Below, one piece after another: positions 11,701-20,641 of a stretch of DNA of 64,000 nt. The notes under the pieces were generated by a model, which was not told the origin of the DNA, ran no database searches, and saw only the letters and a program-made list of their open reading frames with translations. Positions within the stretch are counted from its first letter, which is position 1. Each line of letters opens with the position of its first letter. Position numbers and translations under genes: made by a program. Origin of the DNA: Vreelandella zhaodongensis (GTDB lineage: Bacteria; Pseudomonadota; Gammaproteobacteria; Pseudomonadales; Halomonadaceae); the NCBI RefSeq assembly GCF_013415115.1, contig NZ_JACCDD010000002.1, positions 248,001 through 312,000 of the forward strand, read 5' to 3'.

Positions 11701-12363
11701 CTAGCGAGCGCTTTGCTCACGCACCGCAGCAAGGTCCCAGCTTCGCATCAGGTCAACGGCAACATCCTGTGATGCCAGGTTTTCACCTTTCACCTGCATC
11801 ATAATCCGACCATCGAGCAGCAGCGTGACTTCTGCGCGTGAGCGCTCAGGTTCCCACTTGACTACCGCCGCTTCACGGCCTAGGCGAATGCGTTCCATAT
11901 CAGGTTGCGCAGCAATCATTGCGGGGTTATTGAACAGCGCCCCCATGCTTTGAATCAGCGGGCTATCGAGCATCATGCTAGCCGTCAACTGACCATCGCC
12001 ATCATCTTGCTGATAGACGCGCTCAAGGGAAGTGCCACCCGCACCAAACATGGCAGCCGCTCCGCTGCCGCCTGCACTGCTCGAACTTGCTTCCTGTGCC
12101 GTCCAGCCATCCGGTGCCTCTGGGAAGGTTTGAGCAATTCGTCCTGACATCAGCTTGCGCATATCTTCAATGGCGAACTCCAGCTCGGTAATTGCCGCGC
12201 CGTACTCTTGCTCCTGATAGAGCTCAAGCCCCAGCTCAATCTGCTCGACAACCTCATCCGCCAGAACACTTTGTGCTACTGGCAACATAAGGACACTCGC
12301 GAGGGCCAACCCCTTAACCTGTGCGGAGGCAAGACGGGTACAAGGCATGTTGCTCGGTATCAT
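11701..12363 (-). CDS. Exported TPR-like protein of unknown function
   Basis: A 220-residue protein with signal peptide (hydrophobic GLALASVLMLPVAQSVLA, cleavage near residue 35). The first mature helix pair, IELGLELYQEQEYGAAITEL, has the spacing of a tetratricopeptide repeat. A serine/glycine/alanine linker (about residues 94-109, SSSSAGGSGAAAMFGAGG) then leads to a C-terminal beta-rich part with no known motif. A role as a small periplasmic adaptor is plausible. The ATG at 12363 has AGAGGA upstream. Part of the same minus-strand run; 35 bases separate it from the next gene. Confidence 0.82.
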   Translation of the reverse strand: MIPSNMPCTRLASAQVKGLALASVLMLPVAQSVLADEVVEQIELGLELYQEQEYGAAITELEFAIEDMRKLMSGRIAQTFPEAPDGWTAQEASSSSAGGSGAAAMFGAGGTSLERVYQQDDGDGQLTASMMLDSPLIQSMGALFNNPAMIAAQPDMERIRLGREAAVVKWEPERSRAEVTLLLDGRIMMQVKGENLASQDVAVDLMRSWDLAAVREQSAR

Positions 12364-12415
12364 GATGACGTCCTCTTGTTGTTACTGTTATGCAGGGTCC
12401 CGATGATTTAACCCG

Positions 12416-13429
12416 TTAGGGCCGGTTGCTGTTGCTATCCGCGCTCTGGTCGCCGCTGAAAGGCGCTACCGCCTCTGGTTGCTGGGCTTTTTCGCCAGCT
12501 ACTTTCTGTTTTAACTCGCGGAATTTTTTCGACATCCCATCCAGTTTAGCTTCCCACTCAGGATCCGGGGTTTGGCCTTCGATGACCTTAAAATACACCT
12601 GCATCATGCAGACGACGGCCAGAGGCTCAAATATCGCCACCTTAACGCTCCAGGCAAACAACAGCGCGACGACCAGCCCTGTTGCCGACCAGCCACCGGG
12701 AATCAGATACGCCACCAAAGCAGCCGGTGCTAACATCACCAGAAAGACCGCAAACGACAGCAAATACATAATTAACGTCAGCCAAGCCGCATTCGTCATC
12801 ATCGGCTTAAGATTCTGACCGTAAAGTATTAGCGCATCTCGTGAGCTTTCCCAAGGCGTGTTCGAGCGCATACGAATGCAGTAGGCCAGAATCACCTCAT
12901 CAATAAAGCCGACGGCAATACGTAAAAATGCCTGCACAAGGCGTAAAAACTGCTGCGCCCCTGGAATGGGCAGAATTCTAAATACCGTTCGGACTATCCC
13001 CACTAGTGACCTGAGCACGCCCTTGATTAATTGATCTACCACAAACAGGGCGCTGGCCTGGCCAAAACGCTCCTTCACTACTTGGCTGGCATGTTGAATC
13101 TGGCCACGGTTTCCAGGCAGCGTCTGCCCTTCCATTAATTCCACCAGCACAGCGATATGCCCCGCCTTGACCACATACAAAAGGTACTCGCGCAATACAT
13201 ACATCACCGCGCCAACAATCCCAAAGCCGATGGCGCCGCCCCAGAACGTGGAAGCCGCACGAAAGCCTTCGTCACCGAAGCCTCCGACGCCCCAGCCTAC
13301 CCCAGCACCGACACCGGTCATCAGTACATACGCCAACGCGATGCCGAAATACACCACCAGGCGAAAGACAATAAAAGGCAGGGTTTTGAACATCAGACCA
13401 ATGGCCTGCCCAAGGCGAAAATCCCACAT
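12416..13429 (-). CDS. Multi-pass inner-membrane protein of the secreted cluster
   Basis: A 337-residue membrane protein, not recognised. About six hydrophobic helices are seen: near residues 14-40, 60-85, 135-155, 210-235 and two up to about 290. A glycine-rich stretch GVGAGVGWGVGGFGDEG near residues 40-57 resembles glycine-zipper packing. The C-terminus (about 300-337) is polar, charged and ends in a serine/asparagine tail, so is probably cytoplasmic. It is the only clearly polytopic protein of the cluster and could be the membrane anchor or export element for the exported proteins around it. GGGAG lies 9 bases before the start. Neighbour spacings are 34 and 52 bases. Confidence 0.85.
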   Translation of the reverse strand: MWDFRLGQAIGLMFKTLPFIVFRLVVYFGIALAYVLMTGVGAGVGWGVGGFGDEGFRAASTFWGGAIGFGIVGAVMYVLREYLLYVVKAGHIAVLVELMEGQTLPGNRGQIQHASQVVKERFGQASALFVVDQLIKGVLRSLVGIVRTVFRILPIPGAQQFLRLVQAFLRIAVGFIDEVILAYCIRMRSNTPWESSRDALILYGQNLKPMMTNAAWLTLIMYLLSFAVFLVMLAPAALVAYLIPGGWSATGLVVALLFAWSVKVAIFEPLAVVCMMQVYFKVIEGQTPDPEWEAKLDGMSKKFRELKQKVAGEKAQQPEAVAPFSGDQSADSNSNRP

Positions 13430-13463
13430 ATCGAGCTACTCCCAAACAACCAAGTGAGTTTAC

Positions 13464-14492
13464 TTACTCATTGAGCGCCAGTGCTTCGAGGCGTCCGTTG
13501 AGCGAGACGCTGTCTTCGCCACTGGTTTCGAACCGGATATCTGCGTCAAACATACCCTCGCGTTCCGTGAGTGTTAGTGTTCCATCAAGCTGCTCAATTG
13601 CGTGCTGAGACAGGATGACTCTCAGCGCATCATCACTGGCACGATCTGACAACGTATACTCCCCTGTCGTGATACCGCTCGGTAACATCAAGGAAATCCG
13701 ATTCCCTATCGATAGAATGTCGCCGGTATTGGTGGTATTGATGGCAATGCGTCCTAGGTGCGTTTCGCTGTCGCCGTTGACCGTTAACTCGTACTGAGCC
13801 TGTGGCTGAGGCGTGAAGGCCAACCCAGAAACGGCACCCTCTACCGCCACACGTGCAGCAGCTTCCCGGTTACCGTCCGCTGCATCAAAACGCCATGCCG
13901 CAGTAACACTTTCACCAAGCTCGACCAGATGCAGTTCACCTTCAATCTGGCGCGCAAATGTCCATGCATGACCATCGCCGCGTAGGTGAGCTTGAACCTG
14001 ATCGTCATTGGCTGATGAAAAACTCGAAATGTCGTAACGTTCGCTCGCCCTCGCATCACCGGGAAGGGTTAGAGTGACCCAGGCTCTCACCACATTGTCA
14101 GGCTCATCCTGATGGGTAGCATCCGTATAAATCGTCAATGAATAGGGGCCATCCGCATTGCTACCTGCACGTGCCGAACCGCCGCCACGCCCTGGCCGAA
14201 ACACATCCACACTGACACCGCCATAACGTGGGTCGTCTGCCGTGGTGTATTCGCCGGTTGACGTCACAGTACCGTCGATTGTCAGTAGCGATGCGCCTTC
14301 ATCCAGGCTATCGAGCCACTCTTGCATCTCACTATCCGGTGAGGCACTGCCTTGGGAGGCTACCACGCTGCTATCGGTTTGTTCGTCGGCGTTATCCGTC
14401 GCGTTAATGCCTGCGTTGTCAGCACTGTCACCACATCCAGCGAGCGCCAACGCCACAGCGGGCAAGACAACCGTTAGTTTCCACCCATCCAT
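13464..14492 (-). CDS. Lipoprotein of unknown function
   Basis: The frame is open further upstream to 14582, but the ATG at 14492 starts a clean lipoprotein signal, DGWKLTVVLPAVALALAGC, with lipobox LAGC and +2 glycine, and GAGGG lies upstream. The product is then 342 residues. After the lipobox comes a low-complexity Asp/Ser/Asn linker, then a beta-rich domain containing repeated, roughly similar strands (LTIDGTVTSTGEYTTADD; ITTGEYTLSDRASDD), suggesting two related beta units. No enzyme motif. The +2 Gly predicts outer-membrane sorting by the Lol rule. It is probably an envelope-anchored member of the cluster. Confidence 0.85.
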   Translation of the reverse strand: MDGWKLTVVLPAVALALAGCGDSADNAGINATDNADEQTDSSVVASQGSASPDSEMQEWLDSLDEGASLLTIDGTVTSTGEYTTADDPRYGGVSVDVFRPGRGGGSARAGSNADGPYSLTIYTDATHQDEPDNVVRAWVTLTLPGDARASERYDISSFSSANDDQVQAHLRGDGHAWTFARQIEGELHLVELGESVTAAWRFDAADGNREAAARVAVEGAVSGLAFTPQPQAQYELTVNGDSETHLGRIAINTTNTGDILSIGNRISLMLPSGITTGEYTLSDRASDDALRVILSQHAIEQLDGTLTLTEREGMFDADIRFETSGEDSVSLNGRLEALALNE

Positions 14493-14585
14493 ATCCCTAC
14501 CCTCACTTTTGCTCTCACTCACGGTGTTTGAGCGGACTATGTGGTGGCCTGAAAGCCTTGCAACATGCCCATCTCGCGCCACTGA

Positions 14586-15911
14586 TCACTGCGCCATAAA
14601 CCTAAGTTCATAACGCACATCCAGCTCACGGCCTTCATCGTTGGTAAACACATTGAAAGCGGTGTAATCATCAAAGAAGGTACCGTTGACAAAGGCCCAC
14701 TGGTCGGGCCTGGGGTGAAGGATAGGATCGGCATCCACTGCATCGAAAAAGTGTTCGCCATATAGCATGATCAGCAAATCGCGAAAGTCTTCTGCACTGT
14801 TTTCATCCAGCACAAAATCTGGTGAAACCAGCTCATTGATCATGGGCAGCGGCATGTTAGTGCTGGGGCGGGTAATACGTACTAGGTGGTCATCCTGGTG
14901 ATAGAAGACCTGGTCCCTGTCTCTATCTAATAAGTCACGCTGGGATTGCTCTGCAAATATCTGATAATCGTAGCGATAAATATCGTGCTGAATCATATCG
15001 CTGTCCTCAGACAGCATCAGTGGCTCAGCAGCAAAATCGATACCCTCCAAAAACAGCGCTCTGATCTCTTGAAGGGTGGCGTCATCCACCGCCGGTGCGG
15101 CGGCATCCACCAAGTCATCAGATCCCCAGTTGATGGGGTTCATCTGGCTATCGTGCTCTAGCGCCAGCAGGTCCAACTCAATACGCACATCACCGCTGAC
15201 ACCTTCGCTACCCGGTACCGGTTCTAGTTGGCCACTGATTTCAAGATACCCCGATAATTCATGCTCTCTGGCTTGCTTGAAGGTCACACTGCCTTGCTCA
15301 GTGATGACTTCCGCCAGTGGAGCGAACTCACCTTCAATACGCTCCCCGAACATCGCCACCAACATGAACGTATCGCCATCAATGGCCTCCGCTTCTGAAC
15401 CCACCACGTCGGCCGCCCCCTCCAGCAACCGAGTATTTTCGTGGGGCGCCAGCACCAGACACACATAGCGAAGGTCGTCGCCTTCACCCCTCAGCAGCAG
15501 CTCACTGGCCACCACCAGCCCACGGGAGTCACTATGGTTGAAGTAGCCCTGCCCCATAAGATCGCCACTGTCGGCCCCCTCCCAACGCCCGGATACTGTC
15601 GGCGCCATGTCGGGGTCACCACTATCCAAAGCAGCCTGTAAGCCACTTAACAAATCAGCGTCGGATATGCTCACGGGTGGCATGCTGCAAAGGGTCGGAT
15701 CAACCATCTCAAACAAAAGGCCCGGCGGCATTCGCTCGCTCACATCATCCGCGTTAGCCGTCGCGCCAGCATTAAGCAGGCCGAAGGACATTGCCGCACT
15801 GACCCCAAACATGCTCAGAAACCGCCTCATGGGTCGTGGTTCAGTCATGCTGGGAATACTGTTTTGCACACCGTTTTTTTGCCGATTATGGATAAAACGC
15901 GATAAACACAT
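14586..15911 (-). CDS. Exported protein of unknown function
   Basis: The frame extends to 15956, but the ATG at 15911 has a strong GGGGGGAG site 4 bases upstream and is preferred (441 residues). The signal peptide has a long n-region and hydrophobic FGVSAAMSFGLLNAG, with likely cleavage after ATANA. The mature protein is acidic and beta-rich, with two cysteines (DPTLCSMPP and YVCLVLAP) far apart that may pair. No known family. It is separated from the gene upstream (16077-18311) by about 165 bases, the largest gap in the run, so an extra internal promoter before it is possible. The 93 bases to the following lipoprotein gene hold nothing clear. Confidence 0.82.
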   Translation of the reverse strand: MCLSRFIHNRQKNGVQNSIPSMTEPRPMRRFLSMFGVSAAMSFGLLNAGATANADDVSERMPPGLLFEMVDPTLCSMPPVSISDADLLSGLQAALDSGDPDMAPTVSGRWEGADSGDLMGQGYFNHSDSRGLVVASELLLRGEGDDLRYVCLVLAPHENTRLLEGAADVVGSEAEAIDGDTFMLVAMFGERIEGEFAPLAEVITEQGSVTFKQAREHELSGYLEISGQLEPVPGSEGVSGDVRIELDLLALEHDSQMNPINWGSDDLVDAAAPAVDDATLQEIRALFLEGIDFAAEPLMLSEDSDMIQHDIYRYDYQIFAEQSQRDLLDRDRDQVFYHQDDHLVRITRPSTNMPLPMINELVSPDFVLDENSAEDFRDLLIMLYGEHFFDAVDADPILHPRPDQWAFVNGTFFDDYTAFNVFTNDEGRELDVRYELRFMAQ

Positions 15912-15956
15912 GCGACTCCCCCCGATATAGTCGACCTCAGGAAATGAGCGAAACAT

Positions 15957-16076
15957 TATTGTTACCTAACGTTAAATCATGCTTGACAGTGGTGCCCCGT
16001 TTAAACGAACAGGCCACCGTTAATTTTTCACTACTCAATGGCTATAGTGTGTGAACAAATAGTCCGGCACTCCCGT
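15957..16076. other. Largest gap inside the secreted cluster
   Basis: A 120-base non-coding stretch, AT-rich relative to its surroundings. It could hold a secondary promoter for the distal six or seven genes. No intrinsic terminator is seen, so read-through from the upstream genes remains possible. Confidence 0.35.
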
Positions 16077-18311
16077 TCATTCAGCGATGACTTGATTGAC
16101 ATCCCAAATGATCGTTTGGGACGGGTTGGCATCAAGCCCACGTACGTCGATCACCCCTTCGCCCTCCGCTTCATCGAGCGGAAAATGCAGCCACATGCGC
16201 CGTGGTTCTCCGGGTGGCAGGTGGGCATTCCAGGCCAGCGGCGTGCCGTAGGGGTCGGTAATCGCCGTTGCTGATGTACGCTGATCTGACGAGGCTGGGG
16301 TAACCCCCAGACGGTCTTCCATGGGCCAAAAACCGGGTCCTTCGGTCTCATTAAAGACTTCGACCTCCACCTCAAGCCCCTCGTTGGTGCGCTCAATATC
16401 GGTCACTCGAACACGTAATTGCTTGAGGCCGAAGTCGATGATGGTGTCACGTTCGCGGTAAACAAAGTCCTTGGCGCTGTCGCCGAAGAACATCGGGTCG
16501 GGAAATCCTTGAACGCCCTCTGTAATGGTGCCGAAATTGGGGAAATAGAGGGCGACCCGATAGGTGTCCACTGGCTCGGGCAGTGAGAAGATCAGCCGCC
16601 CCCCCGTCAACATATCAGGTAGGAACGCGGGGATACGCTCAAGATCGCTGAGTTCCCAATCCGGCAGGTAGACGTAGCCATCCGAGCTGACCAGCTGGAT
16701 GTGCTGATCGGCATAGAGATAGGGCACCGCTCGAGGCGTTTCGACCGTCTGGTCGGGATCGGCATTGGCGTCATGATGGTTGGCTGGGTTAGTGCGCGTC
16801 AGTCGGCTTCTGCCGAGCAGTTCCACCGCCACAAAGCGTCGATTATCGGCTGCTTGGTTCAATTGAGCCGCCTCGACGTCCTCAATACTGGCAACACCGA
16901 GCTCAAGAAAGTCATGCCGCTGAAAGTCGATATCAGGTGGCACATCAGGGTCAGGCTCTCTTTCCTGTAGCGCCAGCGCCAGTACCGGATATTCAATATG
17001 GTAAAAGCGCAGGGATAGTGGATCCGACACGCCCTTTGGCAGGCGATACACCACCTGACCACGGCGGATCTCTCCGGGTTGCGGCAATATGAAGGTATCG
17101 GGCAATAGCTCAGCGCCGTTCAGCGAGTCATTGATCGCCGCATGGGTTCTGTCACCGGACAGCAGCACCAGGTTCTGCGCCAGGTTGCCAACCCGCAGGG
17201 CACGCTGCCCACCATCCTGCTGAATCAGGTCAAAGGGTTTGCGATTCTCGAACAGCAGGTCAAGCACCAGATAGGCCTCGCCTTCTGGCGCCGTCTCCCC
17301 CTGCCACTCGGAGCGGGTTTCAATTCCCAGCAGGCTCAGCCCCATGACACGGTTGTACTGCTCGACCAGCAGAGTAGCCCGAAACGGCGGCGAAAGGTCA
17401 GGATCCCCTGCTAACACCATGTTGGCGCGCGCCTCACGATCTGGCCTTGCATGGCGAAGGCCAGCTCTCTCCAGAGCCTCTACCACTGCTTCGTTGGGCG
17501 GAGAACTCAATGTCACGTCATGGTAAGTAGCGGTCAGCTCAGGCAGGTTTAGCCGGATAAGTCGGCGCCCCTGCTGGCTACGCGCATCAATCACCGCCTC
17601 GGGCGGTGCGCTGTACAAGTTGCCGAAGCTGCTGCCCATCACAAAGGCATCGACACGCTCACCTACCTGGTCGATGAGTTGACGCAGGATGCCGTGATCG
17701 CCGGCGTAGAGCACGACGACTCGGTCAACATCACCAGGCAATCCCTCAAGGGACTCACTCAGCGCTTCCCCTGCCTCGCGCAGACGAAACATACCACTAA
17801 ACGCCTGCCAGGCGGGCAGGTCATGATAGTCCGTCGGCACACCTGAGATACCGATAACCGCGATACGCTGGTTGCCATGCTCGACCACCAACGACGGTGG
17901 TACCAGCGGCTCACCCCGGACATCGACGAGGCTGGCCGAGACAAGCGGAAGACGTATCTTTGGCAGACTATCAACCAGGGCTGGGCTGACATCCCGCCAA
18001 GTCAGATGCAGGGCCTGCATGCCCAGTTCCTCCGCCAGCGCAAGGGTCTTTTGTAACCCCAGAACATCCACTTCGCCGCCATCGAGAAAGCCTCCAGCAT
18101 CCAGCCAGATACCATCGGCGGCCGCCGCCTGCATCACGCCCACCTGCCGTGCCAGCCCCGGCGCCGAGGTCTCAGGGCACTGAAAGCAGGGCAGCAAGCT
18201 GCCGCGGATATCGCCGGTGATCCAGAGCTCCGGCGAAGCACCCAGTGACAGCGGGCTAACGACGATAAGCCACAGTGCAATCAACCCAGGTTTCATGTGC
18301 CTTACTCCCAT
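16077..18311 (-). CDS. Exported protein with degenerate metallophosphatase-like N-terminal domain
   Basis: A 744-residue protein (or 739 from the ATG at 18296) with a signal peptide, GLIALWLIVVSPLSLG. Residues about 25-330 resemble the 5'-nucleotidase/calcineurin-like fold: LWITGDIRGSLLPCFQCPE, then APGLARQVGVMQ, IWLDAGGF and VVLYAGDHGILRQ followed by DAFVMGSSF. The usual metal ligands are altered: DxH is GDIRG, GD is AGG, and the final GHxH is GSSF, so it is likely catalytically dead or metal-free. A CxxC pair (PCFQCPE) follows the first strand, as in envelope metallophosphatases with a PCGC motif. The C-terminal half is beta-rich. Starts six bases after the preceding stop. Possibly a binding protein. 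Confidence 0.85.
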   Translation of the reverse strand: MGVRHMKPGLIALWLIVVSPLSLGASPELWITGDIRGSLLPCFQCPETSAPGLARQVGVMQAAAADGIWLDAGGFLDGGEVDVLGLQKTLALAEELGMQALHLTWRDVSPALVDSLPKIRLPLVSASLVDVRGEPLVPPSLVVEHGNQRIAVIGISGVPTDYHDLPAWQAFSGMFRLREAGEALSESLEGLPGDVDRVVVLYAGDHGILRQLIDQVGERVDAFVMGSSFGNLYSAPPEAVIDARSQQGRRLIRLNLPELTATYHDVTLSSPPNEAVVEALERAGLRHARPDREARANMVLAGDPDLSPPFRATLLVEQYNRVMGLSLLGIETRSEWQGETAPEGEAYLVLDLLFENRKPFDLIQQDGGQRALRVGNLAQNLVLLSGDRTHAAINDSLNGAELLPDTFILPQPGEIRRGQVVYRLPKGVSDPLSLRFYHIEYPVLALALQEREPDPDVPPDIDFQRHDFLELGVASIEDVEAAQLNQAADNRRFVAVELLGRSRLTRTNPANHHDANADPDQTVETPRAVPYLYADQHIQLVSSDGYVYLPDWELSDLERIPAFLPDMLTGGRLIFSLPEPVDTYRVALYFPNFGTITEGVQGFPDPMFFGDSAKDFVYRERDTIIDFGLKQLRVRVTDIERTNEGLEVEVEVFNETEGPGFWPMEDRLGVTPASSDQRTSATAITDPYGTPLAWNAHLPPGEPRRMWLHFPLDEAEGEGVIDVRGLDANPSQTIIWDVNQVIAE

Positions 18312-18316
18312 GACAG

Positions 18317-20641
18317 CTAGGGCCCCAAGCGCGGCGGCCCACGACGTTGGCTAACGGCCTCTAGACAGTACTTGGCCCACTGCTGAATTAAGGCACGCTG
18401 GACAATCGCGTCAGTGAACTTCGAGATTACGAAGACGGATACGACAGCGGTACACAAGGCTACCGTGCCTTTCAGGGTCTTGGCCGCGCCGCCACCTGCG
18501 GCCCACTGCCACACACGGAACTGCGCCCGAAATAGCAGGCCGTACTCGGTCTTATTCCCCCACCCCAAGCCACCATAACCGAGGGCATGACCGCTGGATG
18601 GATCCACTACCCACCAAGCCAGCGGGACATTGATGTCCTCCGACCACTCATCTAGCACTGTGATAAGTGGGAAATAGAGGTGAAGTCCTTGGGTAAGCTG
18701 CGCCTGCATGGCCTGTTGCGAAAGCCTGGGCAGCGCGAGATCTGCGAGCCGGCTCGCTTCCCCCGGCGACAGCCAGAGCCCCACCTCACCACTGGCCATG
18801 GCCGTCTCCAGATGGAGGGCGGCGTTCTCGCCATCGAGCACCTTATCCCTGTCGGGTAAAGGGTTCCGTAGCGCTAAAAGCTCCGCTTCCAGCAAGGTTT
18901 CCAGCACCCCCTGCGAGAAGCGCAGCTGCCGAGCGTCGTCGTCACTCGGAACAAGGTGCAGAGGCACATGGGCCAGATCGATAGCGCGGTAGTCCCGGAA
19001 GCCCTCCGGCAGGTGTTTTAGCCCTACATGTTCGATCAGGAGATTAGGCTCACCGATATAGAAACGTTCAGGATTCAAGGACGCCGTAAAGCGGTGCCTG
19101 GCGAACTGCATTGCCGTCTGCGGCAGATCTACCAGCTCATGGATGGCACCGTCGAGTGTCTCGAAGTCGGCATCGTCCAGGGCCATAATCATGCCCTTAA
19201 GCGCATGGCTATTACGCAAGAAGAGACCCAGACCATAGCGCCATAGCAACGCCTCAGAGGGTTCGGCCACCTGCAGCAGGATATTGGAGTCGCGCACCAG
19301 GGCGACGGCGCGTTCAAGGCGCTGTTCGGGCTCAAGCTCGAAGGCTGACGCCTCCTCTGGAACTAGGGAAAACCAGGGGCGCGACAGCCGATTGAGAACC
19401 TCATCGCCATAACGATGGGTTACCTCCAGCGAGAGGCCGATAAAAGCATTATGGGACTCGCTCTGCTTAGCACGCCCACCAACGCTGATGCCCCCAAGCA
19501 GGCTGGTGGCCTCCTCCAGCTGCCTGGCCTGGGCAGGCAGCATCGGATCCCGGATACTTCCCTGTTCATCAATAAGATCCCCAAGTACCAGTTCTTCCCC
19601 GTAGCGGATATAGGGTATCCAGGCGGTATTGGCCAGAAGATCGTTTGCCAGCGCTTGGTCGGGGTCTCCTGCGTAAAAGTCGTCGACTTCGAACTGCTCT
19701 GGAACAACACCGACCCGAATGGCCTGCATGGCCAGGGCATGCGCTTCCAGATCATGCTCCAGCAAGGTGACCCGCTCGAAGCGGCCCTCTTGCCAGCGTT
19801 CAGCGATGACTTCAAGCTGGTAGCGATGAGCATAACGGCGGCTGGCGGCCGACAGACTCTGACTCTCGGCCGAAGGCGAGTCTGCCGCTGCGCTAACCAT
19901 GCCTTCACTCAGGTCGGTGGACACCCAACGTCCCTGGTCGTTCTCCCACCAGACACGTACACGCGGGTCGGCCTCCCGCTCAGCTGCGGGGCTTATCTCA
20001 TCCCAGGCAGGAAAGCCAGAATCCCCAGCGAGCCGTTCTATCAGACTGATGGCCCGCGCCTGAAGATCCTGATCGAAGCGGTTCCACACAGCAGGGTCAG
20101 GTCGGTCCGGCTGCAATTCGTTCGAGCGGGGACTCAAATGGTTAAGCAGTTCCTGCGTGTCTGCGGTTATCGATACCGGCTGCGGGCGGGGGCGCTCATC
20201 CAGTAACTGCACAGCCGGTGAAAGCTCCTGCACATCCATGACTTCCAGACGCACCGCGCGGCCGGACTCCTCTATCAGGCGACCCAGCAGCATGGCACGA
20301 TCCAGATGATTGCCCAGCCGATCCTGCAGCACACCGAACGCGTCTCGTACCACGCCTTGATAAGGCACATAGGTGGTGTGCTCCTGCACCCAGCTAGCCA
20401 ACTTCTCGGGATCATTGTCCACGACACCCAGTACTGCTGGGGCATCGAAGGTGCCATGGCGCATTACATCCCCTAGAATCAGGCGTACTTGGCGCTCGGT
20501 AGCACGTAGTTCAACGCTCAGCTGCTCTGCCGTTGGGCTGCTTTCGTCGGCCATGGCAACACTACCCAGCCAGAGCATGGGTGCCAGCAGCACTGTGTCC
20601 CGAATAGCGGTCAACATGGCGTCTAGCTTGGACCTCATCAT
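18317..20641 (-). CDS. Exported transglutaminase-like protein
   Basis: A 774-residue protein with a signal peptide (AIRDTVLLAPMLWLGSVAMA, cleavage near residue 31). Residues about 75-140 (LASWVQEHTTYVPYQGVVRD, then FGVLQDRLGNHLDRAMLLGRLIEESGRAVRLEV) match the core of large bacterial transglutaminase-like domains. The place where a classical enzyme has its nucleophilic cysteine reads GNHLDRA, so no cysteine is present there. The rest is largely helical, unrecognised, with a hydrophobic helix near residues 725-745 (VALCTAVVSVFVISKF) that may anchor it to the membrane. The ATG overlaps the stop of the giant VWA gene by 4 bases (ATGA) behind a GGAGGAAGG site, so the two are translationally coupled. 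Confidence 0.87.
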   Translation of the reverse strand: MMRSKLDAMLTAIRDTVLLAPMLWLGSVAMADESSPTAEQLSVELRATERQVRLILGDVMRHGTFDAPAVLGVVDNDPEKLASWVQEHTTYVPYQGVVRDAFGVLQDRLGNHLDRAMLLGRLIEESGRAVRLEVMDVQELSPAVQLLDERPRPQPVSITADTQELLNHLSPRSNELQPDRPDPAVWNRFDQDLQARAISLIERLAGDSGFPAWDEISPAAEREADPRVRVWWENDQGRWVSTDLSEGMVSAAADSPSAESQSLSAASRRYAHRYQLEVIAERWQEGRFERVTLLEHDLEAHALAMQAIRVGVVPEQFEVDDFYAGDPDQALANDLLANTAWIPYIRYGEELVLGDLIDEQGSIRDPMLPAQARQLEEATSLLGGISVGGRAKQSESHNAFIGLSLEVTHRYGDEVLNRLSRPWFSLVPEEASAFELEPEQRLERAVALVRDSNILLQVAEPSEALLWRYGLGLFLRNSHALKGMIMALDDADFETLDGAIHELVDLPQTAMQFARHRFTASLNPERFYIGEPNLLIEHVGLKHLPEGFRDYRAIDLAHVPLHLVPSDDDARQLRFSQGVLETLLEAELLALRNPLPDRDKVLDGENAALHLETAMASGEVGLWLSPGEASRLADLALPRLSQQAMQAQLTQGLHLYFPLITVLDEWSEDINVPLAWWVVDPSSGHALGYGGLGWGNKTEYGLLFRAQFRVWQWAAGGGAAKTLKGTVALCTAVVSVFVISKFTDAIVQRALIQQWAKYCLEAVSQRRGPPRLGP

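Noticed and set aside
19415..20206. Plus-strand ORF of 263 codons opposite the transglutaminase-like gene
   Set aside because: Antisense shadow; its composition mirrors the codon bias of the real gene and it shows no protein family features.
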